The translations under genes were made by a program, and so were the position numbers. The notes beneath the pieces are model-generated. The model did not search any database. It was given only the letters and a program-made list of their open reading frames with translations, and was not told the origin of the DNA. Below, piece after piece: positions 45,884 through 55,174 of a DNA stretch of 64,000 nt (within the stretch, counting starts at the first letter, position 1; each line of letters starts with the position of its first letter). The DNA comes from Bacteroidales bacterium. GTDB taxonomy: Bacteria > Bacteroidota > Bacteroidia > Bacteroidales > GCA-2748055. The stretch covers positions 95,340-159,339 of the forward strand of contig JAGLOO010000024.1 of the NCBI GenBank assembly GCA_023138875.1, in the 5' to 3' direction.

Positions 45884-46627
45884 ATGAAAACACAAAAAAC
45901 AACATTATTTCTTGGACTTCTGTGTCTGATCAGCACTGTTTCCTTTAGTCAGCAACAGATAAATCTGGCTGATGAATTCCAGGAGAAGCAGATCAAAGCT
46001 GTGAACCGAACCATATCCCTCTGTGCGAACCACCCTGATGCTGTGGAAATGAATGCTGTGAATGGTGATGGGCTGGGAATACTTGAAGAATTGGAATTTG
46101 AGAAAGGAATCATAGAAGTCGAACTGCTGGGAGAAAATGCACCAGGCAGAAGCTTTATTGGAATCGCTTTCAATATTCAGGATGAGGAGACTTATGAAGT
46201 TATCTATTTCCGGCCGTTCAATTTTGTGGCTGATGAACAGATCCGAAAGGAGCACATGGTCCAGTATATCTTTCACCCTGATTTTACCTGGAGGAAACTT
46301 CGTGAGGAAAGAACCGGGGAGTTCGAGAATGAAATTCCGGTTCCGCCGGATCCTGATGATTGGTTCAGGGCTTACATTCAAATAACGGGTGAACAGGTGA
46401 AGGTTTATGTTAATAAGATTTCCAAACCTGTGCTGGAAATTGACAGGTTAACAACGACAAAATCAACCGTGCTGATTGCATTATCAACCACAGCCCCTTT
46501 TAAAATTTTCTGTGGGAAAGAGATAATAAACGGGATTTTTGAAGATACTTCATCCAGGAGGATGATTAGATATAACTTTTTCATAAGATTGATTTTTGGA
46601 TTCTGCAAAAGAGTAACTATGCAGTGA
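45884..46627 (+). CDS. Secreted DUF1080/concanavalin-like protein, unusual C-terminus
   Basis: A 247-residue protein with a signal peptide (about residues 1-22, ending VSFSQ). The body (VEVELLGENAPGRSFIGIAFN, EVIYFRPFNF, HPDFTWRKLRE, WFRAYIQITGEQVKVYVNK) matches the jelly-roll 3-keto-disaccharide hydrolase/DUF1080 group. The last about 55 residues (after TTTKSTVLIAL) do not follow the family and end with basic, hydrophobic sequence; a shifted frame there reads a stretch containing NHSPF, which resembles the family's final strand. A frameshift near 46455 is possible. It follows GH20 by 14 bases. Confidence 0.7.
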   Translation: MKTQKTTLFLGLLCLISTVSFSQQQINLADEFQEKQIKAVNRTISLCANHPDAVEMNAVNGDGLGILEELEFEKGIIEVELLGENAPGRSFIGIAFNIQDEETYEVIYFRPFNFVADEQIRKEHMVQYIFHPDFTWRKLREERTGEFENEIPVPPDPDDWFRAYIQITGEQVKVYVNKISKPVLEIDRLTTTKSTVLIALSTTAPFKIFCGKEIINGIFEDTSSRRMIRYNFFIRLIFGFCKRVTMQ

Positions 46628-46665
46628 ACCTGGTCTAATTGCTGTCGGATTAAAAAAAATAGTAT

Positions 46666-46697
46666 AAAAGCACACCAACATGGGTTGATGTGCTTTT
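46666..46697. terminator. Bidirectional terminator between convergent genes
   Basis: AAAAGCACACCAAC at 46666-46679 pairs with the sequence ending TGTGCTTTT at 46697 over 14 positions with one mismatch. On the minus strand a run of T follows (complement of AAAAAAAA at 46652-46659), so it ends the susCD transcript; on the plus strand TTTT follows within the stem. Confidence 0.7.
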
Positions 46698-46708
46698 CAG
46701 GTGGTTGT

Positions 46709-48451
46709 TTAGTAACCTGGATTCTCTACCAGTTTCGGATTATCTGCAATCCGGCTTACACCGAGGGGCAGATAATAGTGCCTATCCTGGAATATGCGTG
46801 ACGAGGGATCGCCATTTTTAATGATGAAGTCGTATTTATCTTCATTATAGTAGTAGGTGTATTCCAGCCCTTTGGTCCTCAATCCATCAAGGATCTCGTG
46901 AGCAATCCTCCACCTTCTCAGGTCCCAGTAACGGTTCTCTTCAAAGGCCAGCTCTACGGTTCGTTCATGGCGGATATCCTCTTCAGTAATGGTGCCTAGA
47001 AGCGGTATACCAGCCCTTTCACGGATCATGTTGAGCTTATCCAGTGCTTCTGTGGTCTGACCCAGATAGAAGGCGGCTTCGGCATAGTTGAGCAGAATCT
47101 CCCCATACCGGAAGACCATGTAATCTTCATCGGAAGTTTCGCGCAGTGGACCTACTTCGCTTTCATCCATCCTTTTTCGTGTTAGGAAGCCGGTGTTGGT
47201 CCAATTCCGTTTACCTGCTGCTGCCGGCCATTCGCCGTCAACTTTTCCAGAAGTGAGTGTATCGAGCCCGACTACTGTTCTTCTGTGGAAATAGACCTTT
47301 CCTCCCTGCCAGTCACTCTCGGGGAAGAAGAACGTCGCTACAAATCGGGGATCCCTGTTCCTGAATACACTGTCAATATCAAAGAGATGGTCAGAATCGA
47401 TCAGGTCCCGGTCAAGTTTTCCCGGACTACCGTCAATATATTCATATTCATCGATGATATTCAGGAATGGACAAAAATTGGAACCCCATGTTTGCCTGAA
47501 CTCAAATGGAACAGCGCCTATTCCCCAGCTCTGTCCTTTTCCCATAGCAGGATCATACTCTTCGACGAAAATGCGTTCCGGGTTGCTTTCATCGATAAAA
47601 AGCTGGGCATAATTTTCAGCCGGATCACCTGCGATCTTATTATAGAGGCTGTATTTCCCGGATCCAATGATGTCATTGGAAGCATCCAGGGAGGCTTGCC
47701 AGTAACTGGCTGCCTCACCGGAAGGTATACCCAGCAGTCCATTCAGCTCCGTTGAGCCATCAAACTCTCCAACACTGGCAGCAAACAGCATGGCCTTGCT
47801 TTTCAGGGCAAGGGCGGTATAGCTGTTTACCCTGCCAGGTTCGGTATCCTCATCCAATATGGGCACAATGGCATCCATTTCACTGGCTATAAAGTCATAT
47901 ACTGCCTTTTCTGAATCTCTAGGAACATTCAACTCTTCTGCAGAAGCATCCACATCCTGAGGTATGGTAATGATGGGTACTCCACCAAAACGAATAACCA
48001 TCTGGAAATACATATAGGCCCTTAAAAAGCGGGCTTCAGCCACGCGATGATCAATAAATTCCTGCTCAAAATCCGACTCCTGCAGATTGATGATGAATTC
48101 ATTGGCATAGCGGATGTTATTGTATGGCCAGTAGTCAATGGCCCCCGATCCATTCTCATCGATCACCTCCAGGGGGAAGGCAGCAGGTGTTTGCCAGTAA
48201 GCATAACAACGGGCTACAGCTCCCATTCCTTCAATTAAAATCATGTTGGCAGGACTATTGTTTACGCCATAGTGCCATGGTATCGTATCATAGATTTGAG
48301 CAATATACGCTTCTGTAAGTATCTTATCCTTGAATATTGCAGCACCTGAAATCATATTCTGGGGCTCCTTATCCAGGTTGAAAAACTCATCACAACCTGA
48401 AAGCATCAAAAGGATAGCAACACCTGTGCATAATATTTTTAAGGTTCTCAT
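46709..48451 (-). CDS. SusD/RagB nutrient-binding lipoprotein
   Basis: A 580-residue SusD-family outer-membrane lipoprotein. I took the second ATG (48451) because it gives a compact lipoprotein signal MRTLKILCTGVAILLMLSGC; the ATG at 48478 would add nine polar residues. SusD features: FNLDKEPQNM after the lipobox, ARFLRAYMYFQMVIRFGGVPII (TPR region), YGEILLNYAEAAFYLGQT and the C-terminal RHERTVELAFEENRYWDLRRW. It caps the SusC transporter and binds glycan. It lies 38 bases downstream of susC. Confidence 0.93.
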   Translation of the reverse strand: MRTLKILCTGVAILLMLSGCDEFFNLDKEPQNMISGAAIFKDKILTEAYIAQIYDTIPWHYGVNNSPANMILIEGMGAVARCYAYWQTPAAFPLEVIDENGSGAIDYWPYNNIRYANEFIINLQESDFEQEFIDHRVAEARFLRAYMYFQMVIRFGGVPIITIPQDVDASAEELNVPRDSEKAVYDFIASEMDAIVPILDEDTEPGRVNSYTALALKSKAMLFAASVGEFDGSTELNGLLGIPSGEAASYWQASLDASNDIIGSGKYSLYNKIAGDPAENYAQLFIDESNPERIFVEEYDPAMGKGQSWGIGAVPFEFRQTWGSNFCPFLNIIDEYEYIDGSPGKLDRDLIDSDHLFDIDSVFRNRDPRFVATFFFPESDWQGGKVYFHRRTVVGLDTLTSGKVDGEWPAAAGKRNWTNTGFLTRKRMDESEVGPLRETSDEDYMVFRYGEILLNYAEAAFYLGQTTEALDKLNMIRERAGIPLLGTITEEDIRHERTVELAFEENRYWDLRRWRIAHEILDGLRTKGLEYTYYYNEDKYDFIIKNGDPSSRIFQDRHYYLPLGVSRIADNPKLVENPGY

Positions 48452-48489
48452 ATCTCTTGTTTTAGAAGATTTATCCATTTGATTTATAC

Positions 48490-51400
48490 TTAAAATGTGA
48501 CATTCACTCCAAAAGTGATGGTCCTGTGAGGAGGATAATTATTGTTGTTTAAGGGAGCTTCCGGATCAAATTCTGACGCCCAGATTCCAAGGTTGGAGAT
48601 GACGGCCAGGTTTTGTGCGGCAACATAGATGTTGAGGTTCTTAATTCCCACAGGTGACAGCCATTCCTTCGGAAAGGTATAACTCAGATTTGCGTTCTCC
48701 AGGCGGAGATAGGTAATGCTTCTCAGCCAGAAATCCGAAAACTTGTCGTTATGTTCCCTGAGTCCAATTGAAACTGCAGGCTGTGTGCCGTCGGGATTCT
48801 TCACTTCATGGAACCGCTCCTGCCAGTGAATTTCAAATGGAGATGAGTTATTCTGGTAAGGCACCCGTGCAAGTCCGGATATATTGCCACAGTACATGGA
48901 TCCTCCCTGGACGAGTACACCCAGACTGACCCCTTTGTATTCAACACCCAGGTTTAACCCAAAATTAAGATCGGGCTCTCCAGGCCCATCAATATCAGGG
49001 TCTGGAATTCCATATCCGATATATTCCTGGTCTGCCCAGGTAATGATACCATCCCCATTCAGATCTTTATATTTTATATCTCCCGGAATGAGTGTGTTGT
49101 TACCGGCCTGGTCCTGGTCAATGGTATGCTCATCAATTTCTGCCTGCGACCTGAACAGTCCGTCGGAAACATAGCCAATGGAGCGGTTCACCCAATTCCC
49201 GGATTTCTGAAGGATCCGGATATCTTCCTCATCTGTATATTCTTCCTCTTCGTAGTGAATCCATTTGGATTTTGCATAGGTAAAGATGCCCCTGATACTG
49301 TAATTAACGTCTCCAACCTGGTTGATGTGGCTCAATTCAAACTCAAATCCCCTGTCATCCAGGCTGTTGAGGTTGCGTTGTGACAGCGATGCTCCAAATG
49401 TGCTGGGGAAGGTTTGCTGAGGTGTTGCCAGTATATCGGACCTCTTGCGGTAGAATCCTTCAACAACGAGATTTAACAGACCATTCCACATGTTTAGGTC
49501 TACACCAACATTATAGTTGGTCATCTTCTCCCAGGTCATGCTGTTGTTTGGCAGGGTCCCTATCTGCAAACGCCGGTATGCATCGCTCCCCATAAGGTAG
49601 AGCGGAGAAGTCCTCACATTATAACCTGCAAAATAGTCGTAGCGAACGGCATTCAGGTCATACCCGGTTTCACAGTAAGAACCTCTTAGTTTCAGATTAT
49701 CAAGCCATGCAAGATCTGACATAAAAGATTCTTCTGATACCCTCCAACCGGCCGAGAAACTCGGGAAAAATCCCCAGCGGGTATCGGGAGGAAAAAAGGA
49801 GCTGGCATCGTATCGGAATGTTGCCTCAGCCAGATATTTACCCTTAAATCCATAGTTGACCCTACCCGCAATAGATGCACGTGATGATTCTTCAACCCTT
49901 TGACCAAGCTCATGGTAGACTTTTTCGCCCAGTCCCAGGTACATTAGATCATTGGATAGCAGATTCTGGGTCTGGGTATTAATTTCATTGGTCACATCAT
50001 CAAAGTACTCTCCCAGAAGGAGTCCGTCTACTGAATGGTCGCCGAAGTTCCGGTTAAACCTCAACTCCACTTTGGGTTTCAGCCGTGTATACAGATAGTC
50101 GTCCACCCAGAGTCCGTTATTCACAACATCAGCAGGAAATCTTCCGTCCAAAAGAATCTCGCCCGTTTCGGGATCCTGGGTGTAGACTTCCCATTGTCTT
50201 TTAACCTCAACGGTTCTTCTGTCCACCATGCGGTAGTCCATGCTTGCCCGGGCAGATAAACCTGCCACGAATGGGAATTCGTAAGCCAGTTCAAACCGTC
50301 CATTGAATTTATTGGGTATGCGGTCAGTTCCGCCCTGAATATCCTTATTAATACCACCAACTACCCTTTGATGGGTACCAATTAAATTGGAAGCCGGTGT
50401 CAGGTCACTGCCCTCAAAACTGGTTGGGGCCATGGGTTGCGTCTTATAAACCCAATTAAGTACTTCTATATTACCGGTTTCACTCTGGTGCTCATGTGAA
50501 AAGCTGAGATCCAGGGAGAAAGAGAGGTTATCCGTGATATCTCCATCGATATTTGAAAGGATATTGTAGCGCTTATACCACCAATCATCGGATGAAACCA
50601 CACTCTGCTGATCGCTCACTCCAAGCCCCACATAATAAGAAATATTATCGCTTCCTCCCTGCACACTCAGGTTGTGCTTTTGTCTCGGAGCCCAATTCTT
50701 GTAGGTCCAGTCAAACCAGTCATAACTTTTATACCCCGGTCCGCCATCATACCATTTCTGGATCTCTTCAGGGGTATAGGTGGGTGAAATCCCCACATTT
50801 TCCTCTGCTTCTACCCAGAATTCAGTATACCTGCCGGCATCGGTAATAAGCCCCGGTTTATGGGTAAACTGCTGAATGGAATATGAGCCTTCATAATTGA
50901 TCCGGGGGCTTTGGCCCTTTTTTCCTCTCTTGGTTGTGACCAGGATCACCCCGTTCCCGGACCTGGCACCGTAGATAGCAGCCGACGCATCCTTCAAGAC
51001 ACTAATGGATTCTATCATTTTAGGATCAATACTGTTGAGCGATCGCTCTTCGCCATCAATCAGGATAAGCGGGTTGCCAAATCCACGAATACTAATACTG
51101 GTATTGTCTTCTCCCGGCTGTCCCGAAGTCTGTTTGGTAATCACTCCCGACATCTGTCCCTCAAGCAGGTTGGTTGCGTTCACACTGGTAATTTTATCCA
51201 GTTCTTCTGCTTGAACAGTAGCTACAGCCCCTGTGAGGTTTACTTTTTTTCGGGTACCGTATCCCACTACCACAAGTTCTTCCAGACCAACCACATCGGC
51301 AACCAAAGTTGGATTGATGATGGTCTGATTCCCGATGGTGACCTCCTGAGCGAGATAACCAATGAATGAGAAGACAAGTACAGCGTTCTCATCCGGGACT

Positions 51401-51594
51401 GTGATGGTGAAGTTTCCATCCTGATCGGAAATAGTACCGATCGTGGTCCCCCTTACCACGATGTTCACACCGGGTAGAAGAACACCTGACGATTCTGTCA
51501 CTGTGCCGGAAATGGACTTCTCCTGGGCTATCGCAAATTGTATTTGCGAAAGGAGCAGGATTCCCACCAGGCAAAATTTCAAGAATTTTTTCAT
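48490..51594 (-). CDS. SusC/RagA TonB-linked outer-membrane transporter
   Basis: A 1034-residue TonB-dependent receptor. After the signal peptide comes a carboxypeptidase-regulatory-like domain (ISGTVTESSGVLLPGVNIVV, about residues 28-47), the TonB box/plug (VVVGYGTRKKVNLTGAVATV, GNGVILVTTKRGKKGQSPRI) and a beta-barrel ending HRTITFGVNVTF with a terminal Phe. It imports oligosaccharides with the SusD partner. The neighbours (GH20, GH13) point to an amino-sugar or alpha-glucan glycan; the substrate is not certain. A decayed sensor gene lies directly upstream. Confidence 0.95.
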   Translation of the reverse strand: MKKFLKFCLVGILLLSQIQFAIAQEKSISGTVTESSGVLLPGVNIVVRGTTIGTISDQDGNFTITVPDENAVLVFSFIGYLAQEVTIGNQTIINPTLVADVVGLEELVVVGYGTRKKVNLTGAVATVQAEELDKITSVNATNLLEGQMSGVITKQTSGQPGEDNTSISIRGFGNPLILIDGEERSLNSIDPKMIESISVLKDASAAIYGARSGNGVILVTTKRGKKGQSPRINYEGSYSIQQFTHKPGLITDAGRYTEFWVEAEENVGISPTYTPEEIQKWYDGGPGYKSYDWFDWTYKNWAPRQKHNLSVQGGSDNISYYVGLGVSDQQSVVSSDDWWYKRYNILSNIDGDITDNLSFSLDLSFSHEHQSETGNIEVLNWVYKTQPMAPTSFEGSDLTPASNLIGTHQRVVGGINKDIQGGTDRIPNKFNGRFELAYEFPFVAGLSARASMDYRMVDRRTVEVKRQWEVYTQDPETGEILLDGRFPADVVNNGLWVDDYLYTRLKPKVELRFNRNFGDHSVDGLLLGEYFDDVTNEINTQTQNLLSNDLMYLGLGEKVYHELGQRVEESSRASIAGRVNYGFKGKYLAEATFRYDASSFFPPDTRWGFFPSFSAGWRVSEESFMSDLAWLDNLKLRGSYCETGYDLNAVRYDYFAGYNVRTSPLYLMGSDAYRRLQIGTLPNNSMTWEKMTNYNVGVDLNMWNGLLNLVVEGFYRKRSDILATPQQTFPSTFGASLSQRNLNSLDDRGFEFELSHINQVGDVNYSIRGIFTYAKSKWIHYEEEEYTDEEDIRILQKSGNWVNRSIGYVSDGLFRSQAEIDEHTIDQDQAGNNTLIPGDIKYKDLNGDGIITWADQEYIGYGIPDPDIDGPGEPDLNFGLNLGVEYKGVSLGVLVQGGSMYCGNISGLARVPYQNNSSPFEIHWQERFHEVKNPDGTQPAVSIGLREHNDKFSDFWLRSITYLRLENANLSYTFPKEWLSPVGIKNLNIYVAAQNLAVISNLGIWASEFDPEAPLNNNNYPPHRTITFGVNVTF

Positions 51595-51647
51595 GAGGTT
51601 GGTTTTTAGTTATTGGATGAAAGGTTAGTGATGCATTGCCAAAAAAA

Positions 51648-51961
51648 TTAGATGATCCCGTCTTTTGTCGAATTGCCGATAACACCCTGCTGGGTTCCCA
51701 ACCAGTAAATGCACGGTTGACAGGTGATAATGTTGATTACTTCCATTCCTGCAGGTTCACTCCGTAATCTGTACCCAGCAACATGAATCCAAATTGATCC
51801 TGGGTTATCCCAACTGTATCAACATTTGGTAAGCCAGCTCCACTAATTTCTGTGAGGAATAGGATCAGGTAGATCAGAATGGCCAAGGTTCTAATGGTAC
51901 CCGCCATTTGCAAGAAATGACGGAGTTTAGGCCGTTTCGTTTTTCTAAATAGAGAGCACAT
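51648..51961 (-). pseudogene. Remnant of a hybrid two-component sensor (HTCS) propeller
   Basis: Reading frame 51961-51737 gives 74 residues: a hydrophobic signal-like segment (TIRTLAILIYLILFLTEI) followed by GLPNVDTVGITQDQFGFMLL and GTDYGVN, very like the first Reg_prop blade of HTCS sensors (LTQD..GF.W.GT..GLN). A stop follows. In another frame at 51713-51648 comes CIYWLGTQQGVIGNS, resembling a second blade (IYWLGT..GV). The rest (about 1,000 residues of propeller, kinase and regulator) is absent. HTCS genes usually sit beside susCD loci, which supports the reading. Type of decay: large deletion plus frameshift. Confidence 0.6.
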
Positions 51962-52030
51962 AACAGAATTCCTTCCCAGATCATGTCAGCTCTGTTATTC
52001 AAAACCTTACAATTTATGAAAATATGCTGG

Positions 52031-53902
52031 TTAAATGAAATCAAGGATCAGTGATTCCAGGGGTCCTATATCGATCCGTGTTTCAGCTTTCCCGTTTTTT
52101 ACCTGAAGTTCCAAGGTGCGTTCCCCCAGTTGATCTTCCAGCATGTAGGTTCCCTCATGCAGGTTCCAGGCTTCCATGATCTCCCCGGGTAACTGAAGCT
52201 CAAAACCAAATTTGTCGTTAGCATCAAAATTGGTGACAATGATCAGGCGCTCTTCATCTTTCCAGCGGACATAGGAGAATACCCGTTCGTTGTACCACTC
52301 TGTATGGGCCCTGTTATGACTGTGAATCTCCTGGTATTCGCCCATAAGGGCCTGACTCTCCATAGTGAAGTTGAGGAGTTTTCGGTAAAAATCACGAAGA
52401 ACTTTTTCTTCCCTGGTAAGTTGTCCTCCGTCAAATTCCCCTTCGTTCATCCATTTTATATGGTTGGGCACTCCCCAATAGTCATAAATGGTGGTGCGGG
52501 TTTCCGATCCGTGACCAGCATCTCCATCGCCAGGCTCACCCACCTCCTGCCCAAAATAGATCATGGTGGGGGAGGTGCTGATGGTGGCAGAGACTACCAT
52601 GGCTGGTTTACCCTTTGTGGCGTCCCCGGCAAATCCTGCACTGGCAATGCGCTGTTCATCGTGATTCTCAAGGAAATGGACCATGTGGTGCTCGATGTCC
52701 TTTAAACCCTCCAGGATTCCGATGATGTTGTCGGTACTACCATGGCCCTGTATGATATTTTTAAGGGTATCATAAAGCTCCACCTTGTCATAGAGGTAAT
52801 CCATTTTTCCTTTATAGATGTAATCCCTGTAGATATGTGGCTGGTATATCTCCGCAAGGAGGAATGCGTCCGGCCTGGCCATTTTGATGGCACTGTTCAT
52901 GTAGCTCCAGAATTCCACCGGGACCATTTCCGCCATATCGTACCTGAAACCATCCACTCCCTTATCTAACCAATAAAGTGCTATATCCCTGAATTTCTTC
53001 CAGGAATCGGGTACCTCTTTTCCCTGCCAGAACGCGTGATGGGCCTGGCAGGACTCATTTTCAAACCCTGCTGGCAGCTCATCAAAGTCCTTGCTTCCAT
53101 CGGGCCGCACCCCGAAATTAACCTTCACGGCTTCGTACCAGTCGTGCATTCCTGGCTGCGGACTCCTGGATCCATTGCCAGTCCATTTGGCCGGGTTCTC
53201 ATCAAAGAAGCCATCGGCCTTTGGATGAGCCTCTCCACCCAGCACCTGATATCCATCACTCCAGTCCGGGACTTTAAATGACTTTCCAGGGATATAGTAG
53301 AAGTTGTTGTGTTTGCGGTACTCCCGCGATATATCATCGGAGGTACCAAAATCTTCCCCTCCCTCAGGATTGGTGACGGAATGGTAGACACGGGCCACAT
53401 GATTGGGAACAATGTCAATGATTACTTTCATCCCATGATTGTGGGTACGGTGGATCAGAGACTCAAATTCTTCAAGACGTTTTGAAGGATCAATGGCCAG
53501 GTCCGGATTTACATTGTAATAATCCTTAACGGAATAGGGAGATCCTGCCCGCCCCTTCACCACATCAGGATCATCTCCCGGAATGCCATAAGCAGCGTAA
53601 TCTGTCACCATTGCGTGGTGGAGTACTCCTGTATACCAGATATGTGATACTCCGAGTTCTTTGATAGCCTCAAGGGCTTCATCGGTAAAGTCATTGAACT
53701 TTCCCACACCGTTCTCGTCAATGGTACCCCATTTTTTGTTGTTTGTATTGGTGTTTCCGAACAGGCGGCTGAAAACCTGGTAAATGATGATCTTATTCTC
53801 TTTATCCTGATTCACGACTTCGACTTTGGTTTTATTGCTACAACCTGCCAGTAGAGTAAGTGCTGCCAGCCCTGCTAACAAAGAACATTTAAATAGTTTC
53901 AT
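52031..53902 (-). CDS. GH13 alpha-amylase-family lipoprotein
   Basis: A 623-residue glycoside hydrolase family 13 protein with a lipobox (LTLLAGC, Cys 21). The conserved regions are present: DIVPNH (163-168), GVDGFRYDMAE with nucleophile Asp 322, LLAEIYQPH with acid/base Glu 351, and FLENHDEQR with Asp 415. It should hydrolyse alpha-glucosidic bonds outside the cytoplasm. The C-terminal beta domain carries RLIIVTNFDANDKFGFEL. It starts in a 4-base ATGA overlap with an upstream membrane-protein gene. Its distance from susC is only about 430 bases. Confidence 0.92.
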   Translation of the reverse strand: MKLFKCSLLAGLAALTLLAGCSNKTKVEVVNQDKENKIIIYQVFSRLFGNTNTNNKKWGTIDENGVGKFNDFTDEALEAIKELGVSHIWYTGVLHHAMVTDYAAYGIPGDDPDVVKGRAGSPYSVKDYYNVNPDLAIDPSKRLEEFESLIHRTHNHGMKVIIDIVPNHVARVYHSVTNPEGGEDFGTSDDISREYRKHNNFYYIPGKSFKVPDWSDGYQVLGGEAHPKADGFFDENPAKWTGNGSRSPQPGMHDWYEAVKVNFGVRPDGSKDFDELPAGFENESCQAHHAFWQGKEVPDSWKKFRDIALYWLDKGVDGFRYDMAEMVPVEFWSYMNSAIKMARPDAFLLAEIYQPHIYRDYIYKGKMDYLYDKVELYDTLKNIIQGHGSTDNIIGILEGLKDIEHHMVHFLENHDEQRIASAGFAGDATKGKPAMVVSATISTSPTMIYFGQEVGEPGDGDAGHGSETRTTIYDYWGVPNHIKWMNEGEFDGGQLTREEKVLRDFYRKLLNFTMESQALMGEYQEIHSHNRAHTEWYNERVFSYVRWKDEERLIIVTNFDANDKFGFELQLPGEIMEAWNLHEGTYMLEDQLGERTLELQVKNGKAETRIDIGPLESLILDFI

Positions 53903-54240
53903 TTTTTCAGTTGATAACGCTTTCTCAGAGATCCTCCACGAAAAATGAGTCCGGACAGGGCTGTTAATAGTGCTACAACGATAAGGATAATGGCCAGCCT
54001 GGTCCAGTCATCACCGATCGATTTTCGCAATTCTATATAGCCCAACATGGCCCTGATCCATTCAAACGCCCCGATCAGAAGCAATACCTGTATACTCCTG
54101 GCTACCCAGGCTTTCCTGATGAAAAGTAACACAGGGATCATGAGACTTACGATCACCAGTGGCAGCATATCAGCCCTTGAAAAATGGGCTGCCAGTAATC
54201 CAAATGAGATAATGACGGGTAATAATCTGATGACTATCAT
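53899..54240 (-). CDS. Small membrane protein of unknown function
   Basis: A 113-residue protein with about four hydrophobic spans (residues 3-20, 24-42, 49-65 and 82-102) and a basic C-terminus (SLRKRYQLKK). I do not recognise a family. Its start overlaps the stop of the nucleotidyltransferase gene (TAATG, one base) and its stop overlaps the start of the amylase gene (ATGA), so all three are translationally coupled on the minus strand. Confidence 0.75.
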   Translation of the reverse strand: MIVIRLLPVIISFGLLAAHFSRADMLPLVIVSLMIPVLLFIRKAWVARSIQVLLLIGAFEWIRAMLGYIELRKSIGDDWTRLAIILIVVALLTALSGLIFRGGSLRKRYQLKK

Positions 54241-54905
54241 TAAAGTTCCTCCTTAATCTTTATTAATTCGTTGGTAAAATAAGCTGCTATCTGGTCTTTG
54301 GAAATAATCTCGGCCGGTGATAAATGTGCGGAAATATCCTCCTCTTCTATGTCATTTGTATAAACAAGAGTCTCAGTATATGTAACAGGGGAAAGATTAG
54401 GGATCATCTCTTTGGTGGTTGTGATTAATTCCAGGAGAGAATAATGATAGCGTGAAAGGCAATATAGGTCGTAATAGTCCCGAATGGTGTTTCGTTGTGC
54501 GATCGCTGAAAACTTAAGAACAGCAATAACTTTGGCCTTGGCAATATTGATTTTGCTTTCATTGAATGAGTACTCTTTCACACTGAAGGGTATTGCTACA
54601 GCCCCTGACGAAAAAAAAGTCACCTTTACATCATTGATCAAAATGTCAATTTGCCAGTTATGATCCTGCCGTATGATCCTGTATTTGGGAAAAATCTTTT
54701 TGATATTACGTTTTATAAGGTTCACATTGAGTTCTTCTTCATCAATAATAAAATCAAGATCCTCTGATAATCTGTGCTTGATCTGGATGGCAAGGGCTGT
54801 TCCTCCAACAAGTGTAAATCGTGATATGAAAGCCTGAGATTTTAATTGGCGAAACACCTCTAAGGTGTTTGCAGGCATGTAGTTAGTGTCAAATGAATCA
54901 GCCAT
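54240..54905 (-). CDS. Nucleotidyltransferase, AbiEii/AbiGii toxin family
   Basis: A 221-residue protein with the minimal nucleotidyltransferase signature: LVGGTALAIQIKHRLSEDLDF (Gly 34-35 and Asp 49/Asp 51) is present at the N-terminus. Type IV AbiE toxins of this family modify tRNA or other targets. The preceding gene, a 76-residue protein three bases upstream, occupies the place of the antitoxin. Toxin identity is based on family and arrangement; no activity can be inferred from sequence alone. Confidence 0.85.
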   Translation of the reverse strand: MADSFDTNYMPANTLEVFRQLKSQAFISRFTLVGGTALAIQIKHRLSEDLDFIIDEEELNVNLIKRNIKKIFPKYRIIRQDHNWQIDILINDVKVTFFSSGAVAIPFSVKEYSFNESKINIAKAKVIAVLKFSAIAQRNTIRDYYDLYCLSRYHYSLLELITTTKEMIPNLSPVTYTETLVYTNDIEEEDISAHLSPAEIISKDQIAAYFTNELIKIKEEL

Positions 54906-54908
54906 TAT

Positions 54909-55139
54909 TTACCCCAGAATTACTTTTTCCATAAAATTAATATGCTTATCATATTTCTCCTGATCCTTCCAATTCTTTATTACTTCGTATATCCTTTTCT
55001 CCCCCACTTTCTTAACCAGCAGAATCATATCTTTTACTTCACCATATACAATTACCTGCTTGATTACGACTTCAGGTTTTAGATCTGAAAACCTGTCATA
55101 GGACCAGAAAATATGCGATGAAAATTCTTTAATATCCAT
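54909..55139 (-). CDS. DUF6922-like protein, likely partner of the nucleotidyltransferase
   Basis: A 76-residue protein starting MDIKEFSSHIFWSYDRFSDL, a pattern seen in small proteins paired with AbiEii-like nucleotidyltransferases (DUF6922). The sequence continues ILLVKKVGEKRIYEVIKNWK. It begins a unit read DUF6922-nucleotidyltransferase-membrane protein-amylase. I infer an antitoxin role from gene order; no DNA-binding motif is visible. Confidence 0.7.
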   Translation of the reverse strand: MDIKEFSSHIFWSYDRFSDLKPEVVIKQVIVYGEVKDMILLVKKVGEKRIYEVIKNWKDQEKYDKHINFMEKVILG

Positions 55140-55174
55140 ATGACTAAGGTAGTTAAAACAGAGGTCATCAACAA

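Noticed and set aside
51389..51685. A 98-residue minus-strand frame overlapping the susC start
   Set aside because: It is an out-of-frame reading of the susC N-terminus; the upstream part coincides with the frame-shifted HTCS remnant.
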